From NCBI GenBank assembly GCA_944990035.1, contig CALYLX010000078.1:91967-155966 (forward strand): DNA of 64,000 nucleotides, read 5' to 3'. The DNA comes from Clitopilus passeckerianus (lineage: Eukaryota > Basidiomycota > Agaricomycetes > Agaricales > Entolomataceae). Position numbers and translations under genes: made by a program. Positions 1 through 9,637 of the stretch are shown one piece after another; within the stretch, counting starts at the first letter, position 1; the number at the start of each line of letters is the position of its first letter. The notes below the pieces were generated by a model. The model searched no databases, was not told the origin of the DNA, and saw only the letters and a program-made list of their open reading frames with translations.

Positions 1-50
1 ATTCAACCTGGCCATACCGCGTTACTCACCATATCCCATGTCCCTAACAG

Positions 51-2309
51 AGACTCGAGGCTGCTCAACGTCTTGCTCCCGGCAAAGTCTGGTCTGCCTT
101 GTCCCTTGTAGGATATGCAGCGCAAGTTGCGGAAGCGATCGCCTACGTCTTCAGTGACAATTTGATCTGCTCCGACTCTGAAGCTGCGAAGAAGGTTACT
201 TTCAGTAGAGACGTGGGCGTTCGCTCCGTGACCTTCGAGGGAGATGTCTATGATCCCGCTGGTACTCTCAGCGGTGGTTCGGCGCCCAGTGGCAGCGGTC
301 TCCTAATTCAAGTACAAGAACTTCTGGCCGTCACCGAACATTTGAGCCAGGGAAGGGCGAAGATGGATGCTTTGATGGCGGAGGAGGAAAACGGGCGACA
401 GAAGAGGGAAGACTGGAAGAAGATGAAGAGGGACCTAGAGATGAAGGAGCACGAAATGAACCTCGTGAAGCAGCAAATCGAGGGTAGCAGTGCCGCCAGG
501 GTGCGTTTTCCCATGATTGCTCCGAAAACCGGAGCCTAATCCGTTGCTTATAGATCGGTGCTCAAGTCGAGGAACTCAAGCAGACCATTTCTAATCTCCG
601 AGCTGCTATTGACGAGGCCAAGAGGAAGCAGAAAGAGGCCAACGATGAGGTCAAGAAGCTTGAGAAAGATATGGCCGAATTCAAGAACAACAAAGACGGT
701 AAAACTGAACAGCTCAAGGTTAGCTTCCTATGCATTCATTCAGGCCTCTCGACTGATTATGAAATCCCTGGACAGGCCGACATCCTGAAGCAGAAAACCG
801 CCCTCCAAAAGGAAAACGTCACTGTCAAGACACAACAGAAGGAAGTCCAGACTGCGAACCTCGAACTAGGTAAGGCGGAACTGTCCAACCTCTTTAGGCT
901 CGGTAGCTGACATCCTTCAAGAGCAATTTGACACAGATATCAGCGAGACCAAAGCGAGACTAGAGGAAGCCAGGGAGAGTGTCAAGAAAGCCCGAAAAGA
1001 GCTGGTAAAGATGCAAAATACGGCAGCTCAAAGCGAGGTCCGCCAATGTTCTCCTTGCGTCTGCCCGCAACACTGACGAGACCTGGTTGTTCACAGGCAG
1101 CGCATACTGAAGCCGAGCAACGTCTTCAAGAGGAACGTGCCACTCTGTCTCGGTTTGACGACGAGTTGAAACAACTATCCGCCGTCATCAAGGAGAAGAA
1201 ACAGAAGATGAGCGATTCAGACCTCCAGCTGAAAGAGTTCGAACATGATATACAAGTTCTGAACAAGGATAAGCAAGGACACGTCAACATGGTCACCAAC
1301 CTCGAGAAACAGCACGAATGGATCGTTGAGGATAAAGAGTGAGTATGCATTTGATTTCTGTCTTGGCAGAAGCTGACGTCTTTTCCTTAGCCAATTTGGC
1401 AAGGAAGGCACTCCATACGATTTCAAGAAGGAGAATATCGGCAGGCTCAAGGAGCAAGCTAACGAATTAGAAACAGCTCAACGTGGCATGAAGAAGAAAG
1501 TCAATCACAAAGTGCTGAGCACGCTCGACGGGTGCGTTTGCGATTCGCATAAAACACGGATGCGTCTGACAACATGCTCAGTACCGAAAAGAGGGAGGCT
1601 GAGCTTCAGAAGAACATGCGGATTGTCCTCGAGGATAGGGGCAAAATCGAAGCGACTATTGACCAAATTGACCAGTATAAACGCGAGGCTCTCATGAAGA
1701 CTTGGAAAAAAGTCGACGCGTATGTCCTATATTTCATGCAGAAAAAGATGAAGGCCAAACTTAACTTCCCTCGTAGTGATTTCGGTGCAATCTTCGCGGA
1801 GCTGCTGCCTGGAAACTATGCCAAACTCCAACCACCCGAAGGACAGGACCTCATGGATGGATTGGAGGTCAAAGTCCAGTTGGGTAGTGTCTGGAAGCAA
1901 AGCTTGACGGAACTGAGTGGTGGACAAAGGTTCATTTCGGTTAATCTTGGAACCTCTATTCCTTGCTGACCACCTGATCAGGTCCTTGATCGCTCTGTCC
2001 CTCATCATGGCTCTTCTCCAGTTCAAGCCTGCGCCAATGTATATCCTGGATGAAATCGATGCAGCTCTTGATTTGTCGCATACTCAGCACATCGGTCAAC
2101 TTTTCCGCACTCGATTCAAAGGCTCCCAATTCATTGTGGTATCCCTAAAGGAGGGTCTCTTCACAAATGCAAATGTCCTCTTCAAAGCGCGGTTCCGGGA
2201 CGGGACTTCAGTTGTGGAACGAACGGCGCAGCGCTCCGGCTCTTCCATGTATGGTGCTGACAACGAAGATCATGGAAGTGGTCGCAGGAGAAGAGTTAAT
2301 GGGTCATGA
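51..2309 (+). CDS. SMC2: Condensin subunit SMC2, 3' part (5' end outside window)
   Basis: This encodes the C-terminal half of SMC2, the ATPase of condensin that compacts and segregates mitotic chromosomes. The first exon here starts after an acceptor AG at 49-50 and enters the hinge region ([13 protein letters not shown], near 266-303). Long charged coiled-coil exons follow from about 300 to 1700. The C-terminal ATPase head holds the ABC signature LSGGQR at about 1912-1928, split by an intron, the Walker B segment [11 protein letters not shown] at about 2040-2072 and the H-loop region VVSLKEGLF at about 2137-2163. Stop TGA is at 2307-2309. At least eight short GT-AG introns interrupt it. SMC2 is preferred over SMC4 because of the hinge and C-terminal wording, judged from memory. 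Only the missing 5' end limits the call. Confidence 0.95.
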
Positions 2310-2622
2310 CACGTCTCTTGGGGAAGATAGGCTTTCCAGGTTCCATGCTTAATCGATCCACGCTTTTCACGGCTATTTTGTAATGATGTACCATACAGAC
2401 TGTATACTTAGTAAATATCTCTTCCTATTTGTTGCTCAGAAATCGGCTTCAATTGACGATTGTATCGAGTCCTCAAGTTCCCTCCCCAAGCATTTCCGCA
2501 TTTCCTGCTGAGCGCTTAGTGACCCTAGCCTTGAGATTCCCACGACCCTCACAGCCGATATCCGTACCTCCCAACATAGGTATTAGCCTAGTATTGTGCT
2601 GAAAAAACTTCACCTTCCCAAG
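2310..2622. other. Intergenic gap SMC2 to tRNA-Leu
   Basis: This is the SMC2 3' flank and the 5' flank of the tRNA gene. No convincing coding exon, repeat or RNA was seen. Confidence 0.6.
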
Positions 2623-2729
2623 GGCGAGATGGCCGAGCGGTCTAAGGCGCCAGACTAAGGAGACCAAGGCAGTTGCTGTCTAGTGATATCTGGTCCGAAA
2701 GGGCGTGGGTTCGAATCCCACTCTCGTCA
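2623..2729 (+). tRNA. tRNA-Leu(AAG) with a 27-nt intron
   Basis: A full cloverleaf can be folded. The acceptor stem GGCGAGA pairs with TCTCGTC (one G-T). The D arm begins GGCCGAGCGG, as in class II leucine tRNAs. The anticodon stem is CCAGA/TCTGG, with anticodon AAG at 2657-2659. A long variable arm fits leucine, and the T arm is GTGGG-TTCGAAT-CCCAC. The discriminator is A at 2729. The intron occupies 2661-2687, directly after position 37, the normal place for a eukaryotic nuclear tRNA intron. A run of eight T follows at 2734-2741. Confidence 0.95.
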
Positions 2730-2733
2730 CTTC

Positions 2734-2741
2734 TTTTTTTT
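2734..2741 (+). terminator. RNA polymerase III terminator of tRNA-Leu
   Basis: A run of eight T begins five bases after the mature tRNA end, as expected for polymerase III termination. Confidence 0.8.
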
Positions 2742-2883
2742 CGACTTCCAGGATGGATCTGGCCCATGCAAACAGGTCTGCAGCAGACCAAACGATTACT
2801 ATCGGATTTAAACATCGTTTATCAGAAGTATCGGACTATTGAGGATTCTCTGTCTAGACCTGCACTATCTCTGATATCCGGAC

Positions 2884-3343
2884 CTATGCTGCCGTGGAAC
2901 CGCTCTCAATTGAATTCTTCTGGGGGCAGACATCGGGGAAACAACCTGTTCCCTGATAACCCTACAAAACCGATCCGTATACGATTTGTGGGCTTGAACT
3001 TTACGACTCACCCTTGGCGTATTCTGGGTTACCTTGCAGCAGTAACCTTTAGTGGGTAGGAGGCACGATCCATTGGCTCCATTAGAGTTATCAGGATAGC
3101 AAATATCTATCAGCAAAGCAAAGATCAATACAATAACCAGAACAAATCTTTGTCGATCCGCCGACTGACATGCTACATTGTACTCAGGCTCAAACTAGAC
3201 TTTTCTGAGCTTTGCAAAGAAAATGGAATGAGGCCTCCACGTACGTTATTGCAGCAAAGTCGCTTTGGAGTGTCCGATGGGCAAGTTCCTCCCGCAAGAC
3301 AGAAAATCGGGAGCACAATTACGGAAAGAATAGCAGCAAGCAT
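2884..3343 (-). CDS. Small secreted cysteine-rich protein, copy C
   Basis: This is a member of the three-gene secreted family also found at 3835-4184 and 7993-8426. Exon 1 (3245-3343) encodes a signal peptide (MLAAILSVIVLPIFCLAGG) and the first motif C-x8-CC, then a GTACGT donor. Exon 3 (3013-3106) carries C-x11-C-x7-CC and ends in TPR like its paralogues. Exon 4 (2884-2961) starts GYQG and adds the last conserved Cys, 14 residues after the CC. The small exon 2 is unresolved. At least two splice solutions fit: 16 nt at 3184-3199 or 25 nt starting five bases further in. The gene may therefore be intact or slightly degraded. The C-terminus is longer than in copies A and B and has an extra Cys. 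The function is unknown; the family order C-CC-C-C-CC-C resembles hydrophobins. Confidence 0.7.
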
Positions 3344-3834
3344 GTTGGAGGACGAGGATTCAGACAGTGGTTTTATATGAAGCAGGGAGTCTGAGACCTC
3401 GGACATCTAGATTCACTTGGTTGGGCCATTCAGAGCCTTTGAGACTTTAAAGTGTACACTTTGATTCGATCAAAAAGCTTGAGTACCCACTTTGCAAACT
3501 GGCCGATAGAGTTCTGAGTTATGAGATAGCCCCTGTTTCGAGATGCACAAGGCTAGACTTCGAAGAAAGGCATTGATGGGGAACCGATTAACCGCTGTCG
3601 GATATCTGATTTTGAATTTGCTAGAGGTACATAAAGGCCTTGGCGACTGTGCAACGATTGTGCAATTTCAGAAATATTTGCTGACAACTTCGTGGCGTTC
3701 ATGAATAACTATGTACTATAATCTATTCATCTGGTCAAATCCAATGATAAATTCGCAAGATTATTTTTCCATAATGTATTAGTGCCGTGCCATAAACAAA
3801 CTACTGGTAGTGTGGTTCCAGTTTGGAATTAAAA
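3344..3834. other. Intergenic gap between copies C and A
   Basis: AT-rich spacer holding the promoter of copy C and the 3' flank of copy A. No other feature was recognised. Confidence 0.6.
3371..3376 (-). promoter_or_regulatory. TATA box of small secreted gene, copy C
   Basis: TATAAA on the minus strand, 28 bp upstream of the ATG at 3343. All three paralogues have such a box. Confidence 0.5.
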
Positions 3835-4184
3835 TCAAGCGGAGGCTGGAACACAATCTTCCCCAGTGTAACCCTGCATATCCCACTTAAGATCTGCACA
3901 AGTTGGAAGAAAATGTGATATACCTTAGGTGTCAAAGAGTAGCTGTGGCAGCAATATCCAGCTCGGTCACCGCACTCTCCGCTATTAGGGGTGGCGCAGC
4001 TGTAGGGGGTGTTTCCTGAGAACTGAAGAACAAGTTAGGAAGAGTGCTCTGACGTAGGATATGAAAGACTTGCATAATTACAGCACAAATGATTGGGCCT
4101 GTCTGAGGCCGGGTCGCAGGTGCCAGCAACAGCGGACAGAGCAAGGAGAGGGAGAACGATCAACGAAGAAAGGCGGGCCAACAT
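3835..4184 (-). CDS. Small secreted cysteine-rich protein, copy A (82 aa)
   Basis: There are three coding exons: 4074-4184, 3924-4022 and 3835-3873. The product starts with a signal peptide (MLARLSSLIVLPLLALSAVA), so it should be secreted. Its eight cysteines are spaced C-x10-CC-x10-C-x7-C-x6-CC-x14-C. This is the Cys order of hydrophobins, but the CC-C loop is shorter than usual and there is little hydrophobic sequence between. The first intron starts with GCAAGT instead of GT. Without this GC donor the frame fails, and the paralogue at 8.0 kb has a GT donor at the same codon. The last exon ends GYTGEDCVPASA. A role in the cell wall, at a surface or in host or substrate interaction is only inferred from secretion and Cys content. 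Confidence 0.85.
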
Positions 4185-5094
4185 GTTTAACTCGAGTTTG
4201 GTAAAGAAGGATGGGTGATGGGGCTTGTTGGTGAAATAGAGCATTTCCTTGCACCCTTTATAGCGTAGAGGCTCTCCGTGGCGACGATCTCATGTGCCCG
4301 AGCCGAGTATGAATCATGTCACTTTTAGAGGAGAGACGACGTTGGCGATGAGGGAAAGATGTCTATCGGCTTCCAAGCAACGTTTCGACTACGTAAAGCA
4401 CCACGCCGCGCAGGTGCCGTCAGGCGTCCTGCGGCCACTCCGATCGCAGATTCTATGTTTCCGATTGCCTTTGAGTGAAGTAATTGGAAATGGGTACCGA
4501 TCTAGCCAAAGCGGCCTCGCCAGCCTGCCTTTCAGGAGGCAGAATGCATGTCAATATAGCGGTAACCTTCGTAATACGACTCGGTTCCCGAGGCATCCCA
4601 TTCATCGACGCGGAGGTACAAAACTCCGTCAGATTTGACAGGGTCTTTTAAGCGCCATTGGATCCAATCCTGAGTGAGAGGCGCCAAGGCAGGGCAACAT
4701 GAATGTCGGAAGAAACGAACATTGATCCGAGGTGCTCCGCAGACATGAGGCCGACTTTGCAACTGAACGGATTGCTCGTAACAAGAGCCAAATTCAAATT
4801 ATATCGTTACGGACAAAACCAGAGAAATGCTGCCATACCGTACACTGGCCGTAATTATACTTGGAAGATATGAGGTATGTAATTAAAGGGATTCGAAAGT
4901 AACCGCAAGCCTGTCCTATGATAAATAGGAATAAATGTGAGAATGGAATAGAAGAACAATGCAAAAGAACGTTACGACCGATTAAAAACAAGTGTCCGAG
5001 GAGAGACGTAATATGCAAAAGTAGCGTAACAAGTAATGTGATGCAAAGGACCAATAAGAATGAAATAATGCAACTCAAGCAAAATATGAGGAGC
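4185..5094. other. Intergenic region
   Basis: It holds the copy A promoter and the 3' flank of the next minus-strand gene. Short open frames (for example 4532-4762 minus) have no recognised similarity or splice context and are not called. Confidence 0.5.
4257..4262 (-). promoter_or_regulatory. TATA box of small secreted gene, copy A
   Basis: TATAAA on the minus strand, 73 bp upstream of the ATG of copy A. Confidence 0.5.
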
Positions 5095-7183
5095 TTAACC
5101 CAAGCGCGGCTTGACGTGCCTCAAAACAGGCTTTGGCAAGGTGACTGTTGACCATAAGACCATGGTTCCCCCGTTTACAGTTCCAAGGACACTTGCGACG
5201 GCATTCTGACCGAGAGCGAGTCCCTTTGGTGGCTAAGGATATATTCATGTCAGACGACGATCCTAAACGTGAACAAAGGGAGACACATACATTCCAGGCA
5301 TCCGAACGACCATCCATCCTCTCTGAACCGGTAATGCAAACCTGAGGACGAGCAGGCAGAGAACGCAAGGGCTGAGGGAAGAGCAGTTAGTATCGATTTC
5401 TAAGCCACCAAGAATAGAATCCAACTTACTCTATGCTCCTGATGGAGGGGAATAGAATACCTAAAGGTGAACTTGTCCCCCTTGACGGCTGCTGCACTGG
5501 CCATGTGCCCGTCGTTGCGCTCGGCCTGAGCTTCTGGTTCCTCGACAGCCTCCTCTTCTGCCAGTTCGTTGATGCTGCCCAGGGATGGGAGGAAGCCACT
5601 TTGGTCAAAGGAAGTATGCGTAAGAGGAAGCTCTGGCAAGTCGTCCATGATAGGCCTGTCGGGTGAAGGAGAATAATTGCGATAACGTTTGGGTTGACTG
5701 TACGTATGCAACTTCTCCGCCAGACCGCCGCGCTTTGGAATCGGGGAGACAACCTCGAGTGTCCTTCGAGTACGTTTGGTAACAGGGCTAGGAACCGATC
5801 CAAGCTCAAGAGAAGATCCAGCTTGAGCAGAAGTATTGACGGGCCTGGGCCCAAACGGACTCTCCGCCATTAAAACAGAGGAAGAAGATGAAGGGGTGAC
5901 AGGGTTGGGCTTGAGCTGATCGTCGTTGTTGCTCCTCGGAACTGATAGGTTACCATTGACTTCCTCACCCTCCACGAAGATCTTCGGGACCTCATTAGAA
6001 ATTACGGCGTTCTCCTTCGCAGAATCGGCGTGCTGACCCATGACGGTGGCAGACACATCCCCTGGGGTACTCCTCGAGGGACCAGGGATAGCCGATTCTG
6101 TTGTTGATTGACGTCGAGATCCGGAGGCGACGTTAACGGTGGCTTGGATGGAAGGGCGATCAGGACGGGAGACACCGAGAAGCTTCCTCAGGTCCTCGAT
6201 GGTCCTAGTAGACTTAGACTTGGGAGAGGTGCTGGTATTGCGGCCGGATGGCACATACTGAGTATGTGAGCGAAGCTGCTTCCTGTTGCTGGCGCGGGGA
6301 ATATTGGAGGCATTGCTGGCCTCACGTAGGATTTTTCGCCGGGGAGCAGCTTTCGACTCGCCATCCGCCTTGTAGTGGGAATCGTCCTGGCCTTCTCCGG
6401 TCTGCCTTGCCACGATGAATTCGGTCCTCCTAGTGGATTGCTTACGTGCCTTGCGGGTCTTCTTCTTGCGAGACTTGCGTTTGTTTCCGGAAACATCTGG
6501 GGTGTCAGCTAAAGCGGTGGATCAGTCAAGCACACTAATAGAGAAGTAACTAGAATAGACTTACGTTCAGGTAGGAGTGTGTCCGTTGAACTTTCCAAAA
6601 GTTGCTCCGTTGCCAATGTAGATACTTTACACAATGGGACTTGTGTCGAGAAATAGGTGTACAGAGCCGCGACATCCCCTATAATGATTGCAATAATGAC
6701 CAGCAGATAGGAGGTAGGGATGCCAGTCAAGCGGCTGACGTCAATATCGAGCGCAAGTACCGCACCAGTTAACACCGAAGTTGTCGCGACGGCAGCCATG
6801 AGGAGGTGAAATAGTCCAAATCTATTGGAGACATGCCGTTGTGCGTTGTTGTGTCGAGTCGGAAAGGGATTGTAAATAGCGAGCTTTGCCGCATAGGAGG
6901 CGAGAACAGAGATGGTGAGGCGAAGTAAGACGAATGTGACGATGACCGGCAGGAGATAGAACAAATTCGCGAGGAAGAGCCTGTCAAGCGCCGCCACTCC
7001 AGGGCTTGGAATGGGGACATCCTTCTCTCCAAACATAGGGTAGGTATAATTCCGGGGCGGTACCTCGATATCGTATCCTGGCGGCACCTGACGAGAGCGG
7101 TAAGTCGCCCTTATCATGATCGCCTGGTGAAGACCCGCGATGGGAAGCAGGTACCGAAGGAAGGTCGGGATGTTGACGTTCAT
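5095..7183 (-). CDS. Membrane protein with long disordered C-terminal region, unknown function (638 aa)
   Basis: I do not recognise this family. Four exons fit in phase: 6565-7183, 5430-6508, 5291-5371 and 5095-5232. Exon 1 encodes about 206 residues with at least three hydrophobic helices (near residues 65-90, 117-140 and 155-175). Exon 2 opens with a strongly basic stretch (KRKSRKKKTRKARK) that could act as a nuclear or lipid-surface signal. About 330 low-complexity Ser/Pro-rich residues follow. The short last exons end in a mildly hydrophobic tail (ASVLGTVNGGTMVLW). A TATA box lies at 7249-7254. An ER or nuclear-envelope location is possible but is inference only. The junction into exon 3 (acceptor before 5371) is the least certain; another acceptor lies about 20 nt downstream. 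A 66-aa open frame at 7250-7450 overlaps its 5' flank and is probably not coding. Confidence 0.6.
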
Positions 7184-7992
7184 GATGCTGGATGCGAATG
7201 GGGAGTGGGCAAGGTAGGTTGAACTTTAGGGGCAGCCCTGGTCCTAGCTTTATACGCGATTGCGAAGAGGACCATGTTTACCATCTTCCAGGAAAACAGG
7301 ATTCGGCCGGGATTGTATGCCGAGACTACAGAGCAGTCCAACTGTGAATACCAGTGAGAAATAACAGACGAATCGGCCTTGCAATAGGCCAATGGCTACC
7401 TTGACACGGGTTACTCGCAGAGAAAGCATGGCGCTGCGCCATTCTTCCAATGATTGGTGACATATGTCAGACAGATGTTGCGAGAAGGACTCTTCTTCTA
7501 AGAATCCTAGTCTAATGGAGAGATTGATATGTGCATGAAGAAAGCTATTGCTTGGCTATTTCACCCCATATGGCTGGTAGGGTGACATGCAAGTCATTCA
7601 TGAGCTGGCCCAAATGCTCTTCAAGCTTGAGACGTGGACCAAACGTTCAGAGCTGTGGCCACGGTGTTGAGGCAGGGAAGGGATTGGTTTGGACGTTGAA
7701 TATGAATTGCCTCTCTGATCTCAGGGCCAGAGGTCTCCCACGACCCGGGGAAGCTCAGCAAAGTTCAAGAACAGTTTTCGTACAATGCCGATTCGAAAGG
7801 TTGTTCGAGGACGCTTTTCTGCATTGAGAAAGAGGGAATAATAAGGGGCAAACACAGATATAAATTTCTGCAGCCATTCCCGCCAGATGTATACGAATAA
7901 TACTCATGAAAAGCAGCGACAGTTCGTAGGTATGCATGCGGCATGATAACCTCTATAATAGTCCAGAGGAAAACGGGACACCTCTTCATGCG
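7184..7992. other. Intergenic region
   Basis: It holds the promoter of the 5.1-7.2 kb gene and the 3' flank of secreted copy B. No supported gene was found; short frames on both strands look random. Confidence 0.5.
7249..7254 (-). promoter_or_regulatory. TATA box of the 5.1-7.2 kb gene
   Basis: TATAAA on the minus strand, 66 bp upstream of the ATG at 7183. Confidence 0.45.
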
Positions 7993-8426
7993 TCACGCGT
8001 CACGCGGAACACAGTCCAAGCCAGTATATCCCTACAAAGATCGAATTAGCCAGGCTTCCCCCATTTACGACAATGCCGTGCTTACACGAGGTGTCAATTC
8101 ATAGCTATTGCAGCAATAGCTCTTCATGCCGTGGTCAGGATCATTGCAGGGGCCATTATCACCATTGGATCCGTCAACATAGCACGAGTCTAAAAAAAAG
8201 GGGTCAGAAATAGGCAATGAAGGTAGCATCAGGCTACGTCCTTACATGGGATAGTTCCTTGAAGCTGTAAGAGACTCAGTAAATATCGACGCGAATAGAA
8301 AGTAGTCAAGCTCACCTTGTAGCAGCAGAGACGGTTAGGCTTGTCTGAATCGGTGTCACAGACGCCAGCAGCGACGCTGAGAGCGAAGAGAGGGAGAACG
8401 ATCAGAGAGGCAAGGCGATGGAACAT
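7993..8426 (-). CDS. Small secreted cysteine-rich protein, copy B (90 aa)
   Basis: Four exons join in phase: 8316-8426, 8246-8264 (19 nt), 8086-8189 and 7993-8031. The signal peptide MFHRLASLIVLPLFALSVAA is followed by eight cysteines spaced C-x10-CC-x10-C-x11-C-x10-CC-x14-C. The two loops around the fifth Cys are longer than in copy A (11 and 10 against 7 and 6). The flanking motifs IPYSC, LTPRGYTG and DCVP are shared with copy A, so the three genes are true paralogues. All introns here are GT-AG, including the one at the position where copy A uses GC. The function is unknown; a hydrophobin-like surface protein or an effector-like secreted protein are both open. Confidence 0.85.
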
Positions 8427-9310
8427 GGTGAAGTCGTTAGGAGAGTAGGAGGCGTTGAAGAGTCTTCAAGTTTGGTAAACTGAAGCTTGCGGCTCCACCT
8501 TTTATACCTGAAAGGGCCCGCCATACATAACCCTTTCAGTGACAGCACCGGGGAGCAATCCCCGAGCCAAGGATTTGCTGAAGACAGACAGCGACGCCGA
8601 TGATCGCTAACTCTTGAAGAGCATAGGAGAAAGGATCTGCCTCTACCTCCGACTTGCCAGTCCGTAGTCATGCGGTGACACAAGTCTACCATTCAGTTCC
8701 CAGCGAAGCTCGTAGGATCGCTACGTTCTCACAACTCTTGAATCGCAAGACCCCACTTCATGTTTGGCAAACGGAGGTTTGAACCCGTCCAAGACTCCGC
8801 CAATGCAAGCCTCCCTGAAGTAGGAATCTCGGTGGTTGAGAGGCGGAAACAGGCCAAGAACCTTTAAAGGCAATCATGAAAACACGGTTCTGAATGAATC
8901 CAGTGCCTGGTACGCTGATTCTTGGCCATTTACTATGTTGGTACGTCACCATAAGACCCCCCGTTGAAAGCCATCTGGGGGTTCCGGCGTGATGGAGGTG
9001 ATGTGAACGAGTCCAGGAAGACCTCTATTGATTCTATTTGCTCGTACACGCAGCATTCAGTGGCAGGTTTTCGTGGTCCCAGAAAGCTCAACTGTATTTC
9101 ATAATACATCAGCTAAGTACATGGCATAGCAGAAACAACATGTGTGGGACGGTTCACCGCCTTATAAACCGCTCTATCCCGATACTTCTGTCCCTCGCCT
9201 TCGCGCTGCTTTCCGAGGTTGTTCCAGCGTTGTGTTTATTAGGCTGGGGTCCGAGGAGGGATTAGGGTACGTATTCTCTTGCATTTCTCGTCGTCATAAC
9301 ATCATATATT
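8427..9310. other. Intergenic region
   Basis: It holds the copy B promoter and the KSH1 3' flank. Nothing else was recognised on either strand. Confidence 0.5.
8501..8506 (-). promoter_or_regulatory. TATA box of small secreted gene, copy B
   Basis: TATAAA on the minus strand, about 75 bp upstream of the ATG at 8426. Confidence 0.5.
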
Positions 9311-9637
9311 TCAAGCAGTAGGCCATAGCAGGGTAAGTGCCATCGCCACGCAGGCAAGAGCAACGTATGGAGACAGTCGTTCTCCAATTCGAGCAGATTT
9401 GAAGAAAAGGCCCATGAACCTGCCATGTTCTGCATCAGGTCAGACCTCGGAGATGATACTATCTACGACGTACCCATGCTTGTTCCTATCGACTAACCGT
9501 GGAGCTACTGCCCTAACATATGTGCAAGTGCAGATTACTAGAAGGATGACCAGCAATAATGATTGGAAATTGAACAAGGCAGACTAAGAATCGTTTAGCC
9601 ACAGAGTTTCTCTTGAGTCGCCTTCAGAACGCACCAT
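9311..9637 (-). CDS. KSH1: KISH/TMEM167-type small membrane protein (73 aa)
   Basis: KISH proteins are tiny Golgi/ER membrane proteins needed in the early secretory pathway. The spliced product is 73 aa, the usual family length, with the signature start [10 protein letters not shown], a first helix ([17 protein letters not shown]), the RNKHG turn, the motif [17 protein letters not shown] and a second helix. There are three coding exons: 9635-9637 (only the ATG), 9474-9583 and 9311-9419. Intron 1 runs GTGCGT to TTAG. The family's second residue, Ser, begins exon 2, so the start codon must come from this one-codon exon or another upstream ATG. The family is recognised with high certainty; the exact first exon is slightly less certain. 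Confidence 0.92.

Noticed and set aside
4532..4762. 76-codon minus frame with a GYRY-like segment that recalls the SRA YDG motif
   Set aside because: None of the other SRA motifs are near, no splice partners fit, and the YDG triplet itself is absent.
7250..7450. 66-codon minus frame with a hydrophobic stretch upstream of the 5.1-7.2 kb gene
   Set aside because: It overlaps the TATA box and 5' flank, cannot be joined in frame to the downstream exon, and is probably 5' UTR or spacer.
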